Of a stretch of DNA of 64,000 bases, positions 26,300-34,504 are shown in pieces. Source of the stretch: Planctomycetota bacterium (GTDB taxonomy: Bacteria > Planctomycetota > UBA1135 > JACQFD01); contig JACQFD010000011.1 in assembly GCA_016200225.1 (NCBI GenBank), forward strand, positions 1-64,000, written 5' to 3'. Every line of letters begins with the position of its first letter. Position 1 is the first letter of the stretch. The notes beneath the pieces were generated by a model. The model ran no database searches, was not told the DNA's origin, and saw only the letters and a list, made by a program, of their open reading frames with translations. The translations under genes and the position numbers were made by a program.

Positions 26300-29293
26300 A
26301 TGTTAGCGATCTTTCCAATTGTATTTTTAATTTTACCGTTCGCCGCGCATGCGGATGCGGCGATCGGCGCCCCGGCGCGCTGGAGCGACACTCAAGATCC
26401 ATCGATTCCCGCTGTGGGTTTCGACCGCGACGTGGATCTCGTGCGAAGACTGGCGTCCGCAGGCTACAAAGCGCAGGCGGACATGCTCATCACGAAACTG
26501 AAGACCATTCCCGGATTGACGGAGGTTCAGAAAGCGGAATTATCCTTCGCCGAGGCGAGCAATCTCGTCGAATTGTTCGATAAGGAACGCGACTTCGACA
26601 AGTCGAGGGGATTTTATGACCAGGCCAAGAAAGCCGTCACCGAATTTATTAAGATTGCGCCGAAGGGCGATTCGCTGACGAAAGCTAATTATTTCAGCGG
26701 CGATCTCGACCGGCGATTCGGCGAGAAGATTATTGAACAAATCAAGCGCGAATCGAACGCGGAAAAAGTAAACGCGCTGCGGACGGAGGGTGAAAAAGCA
26801 TTTCAGGCCGCGATTAAGTATTTCGCGGAGCGGAAAGCGGAACTCTTTGGCAAACTCCAGGCGAACAGTCTCGATCCTAAGGAAAGCCCCGATTACCAAG
26901 CCGCCGCGTACGCCGTCCCGGTTTGTTATTTAAGTTTTGCGTATTTGTATCCTGTGGGGGACGCGAACCGGATCGCATGTTTACAAAAAGCCAACGAGCG
27001 ATTTGAAGAATACGCGAGCGACGCTCCCGAGGGTTCGATGGCATTCTATGAATCGCACGTCAAATGGGGGAACGCGCGGCGCGACCTCGGCGGCAAGATC
27101 GCGCTCGAGGCGGTCGATTGTTATTCGCAGGCGCTCGATCTTCTGTATGTTACCGATGCGAACGGCGACAAATTCCCGATTCCGGCGAACGATCCCGATC
27201 TCAAGCCGTCGGTGAAAACGCTTATTATCGAAGCGGTCACCGAAGCGTCGCGCATGTGGCTCGTCAAGAAAGACTACGATCAGATTCTTAAATATTACAT
27301 CGACGTCCGCGTGTCGATGCCGCAGCTCGAAAAAGAGTCGATGCAGGGACTCGAGCTGATTCTCGAAGCGGCGAAAGCTTATGATGCGATCGGCAAGCGC
27401 GATCAGGCCAAGACTGAAGCAAAACGCATTACTAAAAATGCCTCGCCCGATCTCGCGGTCGTGCAGGAGGCGCGCGAATTATTAACACGCCTCGGCGAAT
27501 CGGCCGAGAACAGCGAAGAAGTTACATTAATCCAAGTCGTCGGCGCGGTGGAGCGGCAGATTGGCGAAAAGAATTTTCCCGACGCGATTCGCGCATTTCA
27601 ACAGGCGCGCGATCGTTGGCGCGGCACGTCCGCCGAAAGGAAATTCTGGCCTGACCTGATCCTCCGCGGCGCGCTCGCTTATCAGGGAGCCGGGCGATCG
27701 TTGGAAGCGAATCTTTTATTTAGCGATGCGGGCGACCGTTTTGTAAGTAATAAGGACATGTCCGCGCAGGCCTATCTCGCCGCGGAATACGAAGCGTGCC
27801 GCGTCTGGGTCGCCACCAAGTCGCCGTGGTGCGAATCGCTCGCGCAGGAGACAATTGACAAGATGCAGGCGCAGGACTCGACCACGCCGCAATTTGCGCA
27901 GGCGCAGCAAGTATTTTTGCAAACACAACAAATCGTCGGCGGCAAAAAACCGATCGAACTTGCAAAGATTGGCGAAGAGCAGTTGAAGGGGCTTTCCAAG
28001 ACCGAACCCAAGTATGGACGTATTGTTTACGATACGGCGATGAAGTATTTCCGCGCCGGCGTCGGCGGAATTCTCGATCCGAAGGAACGCGCGCAGGTTT
28101 CGCCGTCGCGCGAAGGCTCCGAGCGCTGCTTCGATGAATATTTAGAATGGACGAAAGCGCAGCAAACGATCGATCCCGCCGAAGTCGCGAAGATCGACGA
28201 AAGAACCGTTTCGTCCTATATAACAAAAGCCGAAATGTGGCTTTGGGATCCGCCGGCCGTCGAGAAAACGCTCAGTTACCTGCAGGTCGTCGAGGACAAG
28301 AGTTCGAAGTCGGCGTCCGCGAAAGCGCGCATGGGCGACGTCGAAAAACTAAAATTCCGCGCGCACCTTCGCGAAAACAAACTCGATCTCGCGATTCAGA
28401 TCGCCGACGGTATGTATACAAAAGATCCCGCGAGTCCGAAGACCGCGTGGGTTTTGAAGAAACTCGCCGACACGACCTACGAAATGTTAAAGAAAGAAAA
28501 GGATCCGAAGAAGCGCGAGTTGCTCGTCGACGTCGGATTGAAGTCTTATAAAAACTGGGTCGTCGTCGGCGAAAAGCAGGCGGCCGAAAAACAGGTGGCC
28601 TCGGGCCTCGGCGCCACAGACTACAATACGGTTGCTACCAATGTCCTGATACTGGGATTGCACAAGAACAATATTGAAAAGTGGCCGGGCACGTTTTTTC
28701 GCCTTGAAGGCAAGAAATTCGAGTATCTCGAGCCCGCGGAATTCTCAGCGTCCTTGTTTCAAAAGGCGATCGCCTCGAACGACGTGACTCCGGCCGGATT
28801 GCGAGTGAGCGATGCTCGCTACCTCCGCGGCCAGATCCTTGGATTACTTATGAAGTGGAAGGACGTCGTCTCGGAGTACCAGACGATCGTCAAGGACGAC
28901 AGTCTCCTTTCCGACGACGGCAAATCGCTGAACCGGCCGTCGCGCGAGAAGGAAAAAGATATGAAGTATAGCGTCGAGGGCCTGCTCAACGATCTCGCGT
29001 GGGCGAACGCACAGCTCGCCGCGCGGGGCGACAAGGACGCCGGCAAAGAGGCGCAGAGGCTCGCGGCGCTTGTGATTAGTTATACGCAGCCGAAGAGTTC
29101 GAGCGCGAAGCTTCCGTTCGACTTCTGGTTCGCGCGCTACACGACCATTTATTCAATGGTAAAGAACGGCGAACGCCGGCTCGCGCAGGATCAGATGATG
29201 GAATACCGGCGCACCGACAAGGATCTCGACAACGGCGAGTATGAGTTTAAGAAAAGGTTCGAGGACCTCGAACAGTTGTTAAAGGAAAAGTAA
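26300..29293 (+). CDS. Large exported TPR protein
   Basis: The 997-residue product has a signal peptide (LAIFPIVFLILPFAAHADA, cleavage after AHA or ADA) and is then almost entirely helical with TPR-like units, such as SFAEASNLVELFDKERDFDK, YDQAKKAVTEFIKIAP, AYDAIGKRDQAKTEAKRI and GALAYQGAGRSLEANLLFSDAG. No enzyme motif is visible. Large exported TPR proteins usually scaffold envelope complexes. It stands between the toroid-repeat gene (separated by a terminator) and the smaller TPR gene at 29357, with ExbB/ExbD-like genes further down on the same strand, so it probably belongs to that envelope locus. The AT-rich leader lacks a Shine-Dalgarno sequence. Confidence 0.8.
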   Translation: MLAIFPIVFLILPFAAHADAAIGAPARWSDTQDPSIPAVGFDRDVDLVRRLASAGYKAQADMLITKLKTIPGLTEVQKAELSFAEASNLVELFDKERDFDKSRGFYDQAKKAVTEFIKIAPKGDSLTKANYFSGDLDRRFGEKIIEQIKRESNAEKVNALRTEGEKAFQAAIKYFAERKAELFGKLQANSLDPKESPDYQAAAYAVPVCYLSFAYLYPVGDANRIACLQKANERFEEYASDAPEGSMAFYESHVKWGNARRDLGGKIALEAVDCYSQALDLLYVTDANGDKFPIPANDPDLKPSVKTLIIEAVTEASRMWLVKKDYDQILKYYIDVRVSMPQLEKESMQGLELILEAAKAYDAIGKRDQAKTEAKRITKNASPDLAVVQEARELLTRLGESAENSEEVTLIQVVGAVERQIGEKNFPDAIRAFQQARDRWRGTSAERKFWPDLILRGALAYQGAGRSLEANLLFSDAGDRFVSNKDMSAQAYLAAEYEACRVWVATKSPWCESLAQETIDKMQAQDSTTPQFAQAQQVFLQTQQIVGGKKPIELAKIGEEQLKGLSKTEPKYGRIVYDTAMKYFRAGVGGILDPKERAQVSPSREGSERCFDEYLEWTKAQQTIDPAEVAKIDERTVSSYITKAEMWLWDPPAVEKTLSYLQVVEDKSSKSASAKARMGDVEKLKFRAHLRENKLDLAIQIADGMYTKDPASPKTAWVLKKLADTTYEMLKKEKDPKKRELLVDVGLKSYKNWVVVGEKQAAEKQVASGLGATDYNTVATNVLILGLHKNNIEKWPGTFFRLEGKKFEYLEPAEFSASLFQKAIASNDVTPAGLRVSDARYLRGQILGLLMKWKDVVSEYQTIVKDDSLLSDDGKSLNRPSREKEKDMKYSVEGLLNDLAWANAQLAARGDKDAGKEAQRLAALVISYTQPKSSSAKLPFDFWFARYTTIYSMVKNGERRLAQDQMMEYRRTDKDLDNGEYEFKKRFEDLEQLLKEK

Positions 29294-29356
29294 AGATCGA
29301 CCATCGCTAAAATCACAATTTCACAAATCAAACAAATCCAACCCAATTTAACGACC

Positions 29357-30466
29357 GTGACTATTTTAAAATTTATCCAACGATCGCTGGTTCTGGGCGT
29401 TGTCGCCGCCTGCCCGGCCGTTTCGTTCGCGCAGCAGGACAAGATTTTTACTCCCGGACAGGACAAGCCGACACAGGGGACGATCGAAGACGAATCGCTC
29501 ACCGAAATCGCGATCAAAACGGGTGGCGGCGCGAAGACGTCGGTTCAATTATCTCAAAATCCGCGCGTCGAATACGGCTCGGGAAATTCGCCGTTCGCGA
29601 AAGCGATTGAGAATATGAGCAAAGGCGATTTTCCGGCCGCGCAGGCGATTCTCGAACCGCTGAAACCTGAGCGCGAAATCTTCGTGCCGCGCAGACTTTA
29701 CTTATTGGGCCGATGTCTCGAGGGCATGGGCAAATTCAAGGACGCGGAAGATAAGTACAACGAACTCGTTTCGAAATACGACAAGAATTACTACACAAAA
29801 CTCTCGATCCGTTCGCTCGTTGATGTGCAGATTAAGAATAAAAATTTCGCGGCGGCCGTCGCGACGGCCGACAAAGGGGGCCAGATCGCGCAGAATGTTA
29901 AGAATAATGGGCTGGCGCTCGAATTCCGATTCATCAAGGGAACGGTGCTCGAAGCGCAGGACAAACTCACGGAAGCCGAGTCCGAATACCGAGCGGTCGC
30001 GGGCGCGCCGGACGGCGGGCGTTATGCAAAATTAGGCGAATGCGGCATCGCGCGCATCGCCGCAAAGTCGGGCGATGCGGAGAAGGTCAAAGCGATCGTC
30101 GATCCGATTATTAAAGGAAAAGACGAAGTTCTCCTCGCGGCCGCTTATGCGGCGATGGGTGAGGCGTTGCTCAATCGCGGCGTCAAGGAAATCCAAACGG
30201 GCGGAGCGGAGAAAATTCGCGAGGCGGCAATTGAGAATTTCCTCCGCGTGATCGTTCAGTTTCCGCCGCCATCGAACGAATCGCAGGACGATCTCGAACG
30301 CGCATACTTTGGCTACATTCGCGCCTGCAAACGCATCTCCGAGGTCGAGAAGAAGAAAGAGGACGTCGACTTCTGGAAAGCCCAAGTCGCCGTCCACGCG
30401 CGGGATTTGAAGGAGCGGTTCCCCAGTTCGCGGTATATCAAATTGGTCGAGGAGCTTTCCCGGTAG
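29357..30466 (+). CDS. Exported TPR protein upstream of ExbB
   Basis: This 369-residue protein starts at GTG 29357 with a signal peptide (LKFIQRSLVLGVVAACPAVSFAQQ, probable cleavage after SFA). TPR units follow, including MSKGDFPAAQAILEPLKP, YLLGRCLEGMGKFKDAEDKYNELV, and KNKNFAAAVATADKGG. It is likely periplasmic. It lies 63 bp after the 997-residue TPR gene and 230 bp before the ExbB-like gene. In planctomycete-like genomes such TPR proteins often accompany MotA/TolQ/ExbB genes, which suggests a structural partner of the proton-driven complex. The stop codon lies inside a short tandem repeat (30455-30500). Confidence 0.8.
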   Translation: MTILKFIQRSLVLGVVAACPAVSFAQQDKIFTPGQDKPTQGTIEDESLTEIAIKTGGGAKTSVQLSQNPRVEYGSGNSPFAKAIENMSKGDFPAAQAILEPLKPEREIFVPRRLYLLGRCLEGMGKFKDAEDKYNELVSKYDKNYYTKLSIRSLVDVQIKNKNFAAAVATADKGGQIAQNVKNNGLALEFRFIKGTVLEAQDKLTEAESEYRAVAGAPDGGRYAKLGECGIARIAAKSGDAEKVKAIVDPIIKGKDEVLLAAAYAAMGEALLNRGVKEIQTGGAEKIREAAIENFLRVIVQFPPPSNESQDDLERAYFGYIRACKRISEVEKKKEDVDFWKAQVAVHARDLKERFPSSRYIKLVEELSR

Positions 30467-30500
30467 CAGCTTTCCCTGTAGCAGCTTCTTTCCCTGTAAC
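30455..30500 (+). repeat. Imperfect tandem repeat of about 15-18 bp, three copies
   Basis: Three copies of a CTTTCCCTGTAGCAG-type unit start at 30455, 30470 and 30488. The first copy carries the stop codon of the TPR gene and the last is truncated. This looks like a slippage product at the 3' end of the gene. Confidence 0.7.
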
Positions 30501-30696
30501 CACGACGCCAGTTGCGAACTACCTCGAAAACCTACAATTCCGCCGAGGAACCGGCATTTTTGAAAAAGACTAATAAAAGATTTTCAAACTTGGCTGTTCC
30601 CACGAGCGAAGTTTCACGGCATTCTCTTACCCCCCACAGTTCACCACTTTCCCAATTCGTGGGATCCTTATCCGGAATCCCCATCATTTCGGCTCC
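30501..30696 (+). other. Leader region of the ExbB-ExbD gene set
   Basis: No gene is visible. The region is less GC-rich than its surroundings and contains an inverted repeat, TTTGAAAA (30559-30566) with TTTTCAAA (30581-30588), and a second spaced pair, CCCACGA near 30600 with TCGTGGG near 30657. It probably contains a promoter for the ExbB-like gene, but I cannot assign -35 and -10 boxes with confidence. Confidence 0.4.
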
Positions 30697-31434
30697 ATGA
30701 AGCAGCTTCTACCTAGTTCGAAAACTCTGCTCCTGACTGGCTTGGCCGTCGCCATGGTCGCGCTCCCTGCTTTTGCCCAAGAGCACGCAGCGGGCGGAAC
30801 GGCAAACACGGCCGCGCATCCTGACAAAACGCTGTGGGACCTTTTCAAGGCGACGGGCTTTGTCGGCTGGCTCATGGCACTAACATTCACAGCCGGCCTC
30901 GGCTTGCTGATTATGAATGTCATGTCGTTGCGCAAGGACAAGCTTGGTCCGCCGACATTGGTCGATGAACTTGAGACATTGATCGAAGAAAACAACTTCG
31001 ATGAAGCTCTCGCCGTTTGTCAGGCCGACGGTTCCTATCTTGCCAACGTGACCGCCGGCGGTCTCGTCATGAAGGAAGCAGGTTATGAAGAAATGATTCG
31101 AGGTCTTGAGCAGGTTTCCATGCAGGAACAGTTCAAACTCAATCAACAAATTTCCTACTTATCTTTGATTGGTAACATCGGACCGCTTCTCGGTCTTCTC
31201 GGAACGGTTACAGGCATGATTTCGTCGTTCCAGGAAATTGAGAAGATTGCGGCGCCGACACCTGCACAACTTTCCAAAGGTGTGTATGAGTCGCTCGTGA
31301 ATACAACGATGGGACTCTTCACAGGTATCGTGTTCCTCACGTCGTACTTCTTGTTGAAGAATAAAGTGACGAATATGTCGCTGACGCTCAACTTGATGTC
31401 GATTGAGATTCTCAAGAAAGCACATATCAAGTAA
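30697..31434 (+). CDS. exbB: MotA/TolQ/ExbB proton channel family protein
   Basis: ExbB-type proteins form a pentameric inner-membrane ring that, with ExbD, converts proton flow into mechanical work. The 245-residue product has an N-terminal signal-like segment ending ALPAFAQ, then a span near 50-75 (GFVGWLMALTFTAGLGLLIM), a cytoplasmic loop, and the conserved double span with ISYLSLIGNIGPLLGLLGTVTGMISSF and GLFTGIVFLTSYFLL. The GTVTGMI motif with its threonine is diagnostic of the family. The cleavable-looking N-terminus ahead of TM1 is common in planctomycete-like members. Three ExbD-like genes follow on the same strand. I cannot tell TolQ-like from ExbB-like function. Confidence 0.92.
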   Translation: MKQLLPSSKTLLLTGLAVAMVALPAFAQEHAAGGTANTAAHPDKTLWDLFKATGFVGWLMALTFTAGLGLLIMNVMSLRKDKLGPPTLVDELETLIEENNFDEALAVCQADGSYLANVTAGGLVMKEAGYEEMIRGLEQVSMQEQFKLNQQISYLSLIGNIGPLLGLLGTVTGMISSFQEIEKIAAPTPAQLSKGVYESLVNTTMGLFTGIVFLTSYFLLKNKVTNMSLTLNLMSIEILKKAHIK

Positions 31435-31443
31435 ACGGCAATT

Positions 31444-31487
31444 CCGATGGCGGGCGGCGGAATATAAGCATTCGCCGCCCGAATCGG
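31444..31487 (+). promoter_or_regulatory. Strong stem-loop after the ExbB-like gene
   Basis: CGGGCGGCG (31451-31459) pairs with CGCCGCCCG (31473-31481) around a 13-base AT-rich loop, and CCGAT (31444-31448) pairs with ATCGG (31483-31487) outside it. No T-run follows, so it is better explained as an mRNA stabiliser, processing site or attenuator than as a terminator. Confidence 0.65.
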
Positions 31488-31620
31488 ACAACGGGGGAGG
31501 TGCGCAGTTGTTATTTGCGCGTCTTCCCGCGAAAGCGGCCGCGGCCGCGAGCAAACATGCAATTCCGCCGCGCAATCCATTTCTTAAATTTAACGATACA
31601 AACCCGGGCGCTCCCCAACA

Positions 31621-32175
31621 ATGAGCCACTCGAAATCGGCTAATACAGAAGACTCCGTCTACATGAACGTGATTCCCATGGTGGATATCATGTTCCTGCT
31701 ATTGCTTTTCTTCATGTTGACCGCGGACTTCGGCGGGCGCGAGCTTGAAGAGGTGAAACTCGCCGACGGCAAGTCGGTGGCCGAGGACAAGCAGGACGAA
31801 GCCAAGGGACGCATGAACCTTAATATTTTCCATACGCCAACGACCAAGAATGACGGTCCGGTCGTGTGCGCGGATTTCGACGCGGATCGCGTTTGCCATG
31901 ATTCGGGGCACTGGAATATTGCCATTCGCGGAAAGCGGTATGGCAGCGATTCTCTGGAAACCTGGGCCAAAGACCAGGCCTATTGGTACAAAAAGGAAAA
32001 GCAGGGCATGGACGATGTCAAAGCAAAGGATTTCACGTTGCCTTGCGAACTTCGAATCATGGTTCGCTGCGACAGCCGCGCGCCTTTCCAGTTTCCACAA
32101 TTAGTGATGGAAAAAATGGGAAAGGCCGCCATTTACAAAATCGAATACGGCGCCGCGGCACCGACCAAGAAATAG
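31621..32175 (+). CDS. exbD: ExbD/TolR family protein, first copy
   Basis: ExbD-like proteins have one transmembrane helix inside the ExbB ring and a periplasmic domain. The product, 184 residues, has the TM sequence VIPMVDIMFLLLLFFMLTADF, in which the aspartate of MVDIMF is the proton-carrying residue of the family. The periplasmic part is longer than usual and contains an inserted hydrophilic segment (HTPTTKNDGPVVCADFDADRVC) before the conserved LRIMVRCDSRAPFQ strand. It differs clearly from the next two copies, which resemble each other. The ATG has no ribosome-binding site. It lies 186 bp after the ExbB-like gene, with a strong stem-loop between them. Confidence 0.9.
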   Translation: MSHSKSANTEDSVYMNVIPMVDIMFLLLLFFMLTADFGGRELEEVKLADGKSVAEDKQDEAKGRMNLNIFHTPTTKNDGPVVCADFDADRVCHDSGHWNIAIRGKRYGSDSLETWAKDQAYWYKKEKQGMDDVKAKDFTLPCELRIMVRCDSRAPFQFPQLVMEKMGKAAIYKIEYGAAAPTKK

Positions 32176-32186
32176 ACGAATAATCC

Positions 32187-32202
32187 GAACGCATTTGCGT
32201 TC
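32187..32202 (+). promoter_or_regulatory. Short stem-loop between first and second ExbD genes
   Basis: GAACGC (32187-32192) pairs with GCGTTC (32197-32202) around ATTT, 12 bp after the stop of the first ExbD-like gene. No T-run follows. It is modest alone but fits the pattern of hairpins at every junction of this gene set. Confidence 0.45.
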
Positions 32203-32253
32203 ACCTATCAAATTCCTCACTCGAACAACTGATAACTAAACGGAGCAAATCCC

Positions 32254-32736
32254 ATGGCAGGCGGTGGTGGAGAAGCAAATGCGGACAACCCGCTCCCTCT
32301 AAACGTCGTTCCGCTCATCGACGTCATTTTCTGTTTATTGCTATTCTTCATGTGTTCCTTCCATTTCAAGACATTGGAAGGAAAAATGGACGCGTGGCTC
32401 CCGCAGGATAAAGGTAATAATAAGACTCAAGTCGATAATAAAATCATCGGCGAAGTCCGCATTACGCTCGAGTGGGATCGCGTTCAGTTGAAAACGCTAC
32501 GTAAGTTCGGCCGCACGCCGTACGACAGCGATGAAGAATTGGGCCAGGTCATGCGCGATCAATTCGATCGCAACAAAGCCAACGGCAACGGCGAAGTTCC
32601 GGTGATCATTCAACCGAACACGGACGTGCCGTGGTTGGACGTGATCCACGTGATGGACATCGTTCATCAGAAGAATCTTCCAAAAATGGAATTCGCACTC
32701 GCGAAATCCGAATTGGTGATTCCGGAACCTCACTAA
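32254..32736 (+). CDS. exbD: ExbD/TolR family protein, second copy
   Basis: The 160-residue product begins MAGGGGEANADNPLPLNVVP and has the TM segment VVPLIDVIFCLLLFFMCSFHF with the proton-carrying aspartate in LIDVIF. The periplasmic part includes VRITLEWDRVQLKTLRKFG and ends with the TLR-like PWLDVIHVMDIVHQKNLPKMEFA. It is a close paralogue of the third copy, with which it shares the N-terminal 45 residues almost unchanged, and a more distant one of the first. GGAG lies 10 nt before the ATG. Two near-identical TM helices suggest either a heterodimer inside one ExbB ring or two alternative partners. Confidence 0.92.
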   Translation: MAGGGGEANADNPLPLNVVPLIDVIFCLLLFFMCSFHFKTLEGKMDAWLPQDKGNNKTQVDNKIIGEVRITLEWDRVQLKTLRKFGRTPYDSDEELGQVMRDQFDRNKANGNGEVPVIIQPNTDVPWLDVIHVMDIVHQKNLPKMEFALAKSELVIPEPH

Positions 32737-32777
32737 GAATAAACCTGCATTTCGCGCGCCCAAATTCGGCGCGTTTC

Positions 32778-32826
32778 GCGGCGGAATTTGCGAAGTTCTC
32801 GATTCGAGAACTTTTCAATCCGCCGC
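32778..32826 (+). promoter_or_regulatory. Large two-part stem-loop between second and third ExbD genes
   Basis: An outer stem GCGGCGGA (32778-32785) with TCCGCCGC (32819-32826) encloses a near-perfect inner hairpin AAGTTCTCGA (32793-32802) with TCGAGAACTT (32804-32813). The only thymines after the inner hairpin are two, so a Rho-independent terminator is unlikely. Confidence 0.65.
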
Positions 32827-32910
32827 GCGTCATTTAGGGGTGTTCGATCACACGCGCGGAATTTGTAAATAATACAAAATCCTCGCGACACACATCTCTT
32901 CTTGCGAATC

Positions 32911-32916
32911 AGGAGG
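32911..32916 (+). promoter_or_regulatory. Strong ribosome-binding site of the third ExbD gene
   Basis: AGGAGG lies five bases before the ATG at 32922. It is the strongest Shine-Dalgarno sequence I found in the window and contrasts with the SD-less first ExbD-like gene. Confidence 0.8.
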
Positions 32917-32921
32917 CAATC

Positions 32922-33410
32922 ATGGCCGGCGGCTCAGGCGAATCCAACAGCGACAATCCGCTTCCGCTCAATGTCGTTCCGCTCATCGACGTCATTTTCT
33001 GTTTGTTACTGTTCTTTATGTGTAGTTTTCACTTCAAGAGTCTCGAGGGGAAAATGGAAGCGTGGCTTCCGGCGGACAAGGGTCAGGGTCCGTCGCCGAC
33101 GAAAAAAATCCAGACGGCTGACTTGCGCGTCGATCTCAGTTGGAATGCGGCGGCGCAGCGGACGGTTCGTCGCTTCGGGCGGACCGAGTACGCGTCCGAC
33201 GCCGAACTCGGCGAACTATTAAAAATACAATTCGACCGCAATTCGGTGGCGACTCCCGACATCGCCGTGCCGCTTTCGATTCGATCCGAAGCCGGAGTTC
33301 CGTGGAACGACGTCATGCGCGTAATGGACATCGCGCGCGAACGCCATTTGCCGTCCATCGAGTTCGTACTCGCGGGCAATGAATTTGTGCTTCCCGAGCC
33401 TGTGCGTTAA
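32922..33410 (+). CDS. exbD: ExbD/TolR family protein, third copy
   Basis: The 162-residue product repeats the second copy's N-terminus (MAGGSGESNSDNPLPLNVVP) and TM helix (VVPLIDVIFCLLLFFMCSFHF, aspartate in LIDVIF). The periplasmic domain has diverged: it has DLRVDLSWNAAAQRTVRRFG and ends VPWNDVMRVMDIARERHLPSIEFV. The shared N-terminus and changed C-terminus point to a duplication followed by specialisation of the periplasmic part. A strong AGGAGG precedes it, so it may be translated more efficiently than its neighbours. A 15-bp hairpin follows 13 bp after its stop. Confidence 0.92.
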   Translation: MAGGSGESNSDNPLPLNVVPLIDVIFCLLLFFMCSFHFKSLEGKMEAWLPADKGQGPSPTKKIQTADLRVDLSWNAAAQRTVRRFGRTEYASDAELGELLKIQFDRNSVATPDIAVPLSIRSEAGVPWNDVMRVMDIARERHLPSIEFVLAGNEFVLPEPVR

Positions 33411-33422
33411 CGAAAACGCAAT

Positions 33423-33456
33423 GTCGGTTCGTGCGCGAAGGCGCGCACGGACCGAC
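33423..33456 (+). promoter_or_regulatory. 15-bp hairpin just upstream of the last gene in the set
   Basis: A 15-base arm (33423-33437) pairs with a second arm (33442-33456) around AAGG, with one G-U wobble. It ends 13 bases before the ATG at 33470 and has no T-run. It could block or expose ribosome loading of the downstream gene or mark an RNA processing site. Confidence 0.65.
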
Positions 33457-33469
33457 TTACAATCGTTGC

Positions 33470-34426
33470 ATGGTTCAGCCGACGCCGATTTCGAACCCGT
33501 ATATTCCGCAGCAGTCGCGGAAGGGGCCGTTACTCATTCTCGCGGTGATGGCGATATTATTTATCACGCTGCTCGCGAAGTTAATTAGCGATTACAAAAC
33601 GGTCTATTTGAAGGACGCGCCGACGGAGAGCAAGCCGGCTGCGCCGCCGGCATCGGCTCCCGCGACGCTTCCGGCGAATCGTAGTCTTCCGGCGGAGGAC
33701 GCGGTGCCCGCGGGAGCAGGATTCACGGCGCGTAATCTTGAATTCGAAGGCAATCTCACGGCGCTCACGGAGAGCGACGGCAAACCGCTCGGTCTCGACG
33801 ATCCGATGCACCGAATGGCAACATTGATTGGGCGCATTCCCGGCGACCGGCTTTCCGCGAAGGCTACACAAATGCCGCCGATGAAGGATTTGTTAGAAAA
33901 CGCGGCGGCCTATCGCGGGTGCGTTTTCGCCGTCCGAATCGTGCCGGCGGAAATAAACGATCACGAAAACGATCTTCCGGTCGGCCGCGTCCGCTCGTGG
34001 CGGACGTACGGAATGTTACAAAGAAGCACGAGTGAATTTGTAGTGTTCGAAGGGCTTGAGCCGCCGCCGATGCGCAACTGGACATTGAAGCGCGACGTCA
34101 TCGAGGTCGAGGCTGTCTTCATCCGGCTCGCAAGTTACAAAACCAGCCGCGGCGATAAAACGGTGACCGTGCCATATCTGATTCCGAAGAGTTATCAACT
34201 CGTATTCGAGGACACGTCGGCCTCGCCGGTCGGGATCAGTAACATAGTCTATTCCAAATACGGCGCCGTCGTCGTGCTCGGCCTCATGACGGTCGTCGGC
34301 CTCACGCTCTGGACGCTGAGACGCCACGGCCGAATGCTCGAAAAACAGGAGCGCGACCAGTTTTACGGACTTCTGCGCGCCAAGAAACGGCCGGCAAAGG
34401 AATGGAAGCATACGACGAACAAGTAA
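33470..34426 (+). CDS. Two-span membrane protein of the ExbB/ExbD locus, unknown
   Basis: I chose the ATG at 33470 because the longer frame would start inside the upstream hairpin. The 318-residue product has a span near residues 18-40 (GPLLILAVMAILFITLLAKLI), an Ala/Pro linker (APPASAPATLPA), a central periplasmic domain of about 200 residues containing an LSAKATQMPPMKDLLENAAAYRG-like conserved core (trimmed here) and GLEPPPMRNWTLKRDVIEVE, a second span near 265-285 (GAVVVLGLMTVVGLTLWTL), and a basic tail. Both ends are probably cytoplasmic. I do not recognise the family. Its position after ExbD suggests it is part of the complex. Confidence 0.7.
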   Translation: MVQPTPISNPYIPQQSRKGPLLILAVMAILFITLLAKLISDYKTVYLKDAPTESKPAAPPASAPATLPANRSLPAEDAVPAGAGFTARNLEFEGNLTALTESDGKPLGLDDPMHRMATLIGRIPGDRLSAKATQMPPMKDLLENAAAYRGCVFAVRIVPAEINDHENDLPVGRVRSWRTYGMLQRSTSEFVVFEGLEPPPMRNWTLKRDVIEVEAVFIRLASYKTSRGDKTVTVPYLIPKSYQLVFEDTSASPVGISNIVYSKYGAVVVLGLMTVVGLTLWTLRRHGRMLEKQERDQFYGLLRAKKRPAKEWKHTTNK

Positions 34427-34444
34427 CAATTCGTCCAAGACAAT

Positions 34445-34473
34445 AAAAAACGCGCGGCATGCCGCGCGTTTTT
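34445..34473. terminator. Bidirectional Rho-independent terminator
   Basis: A perfect 18-base palindrome, CGCGCGGCATGCCGCGCG (34451-34468), is flanked by six As on the left and five Ts on the right, so it works on both strands. It ends the plus-strand ExbB/ExbD gene set and the convergent minus-strand gene that ends at 34505. Confidence 0.93.
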
Positions 34474-34504
34474 GTTTATTACGATGAATCTTATCGATGC
34501 GTCG

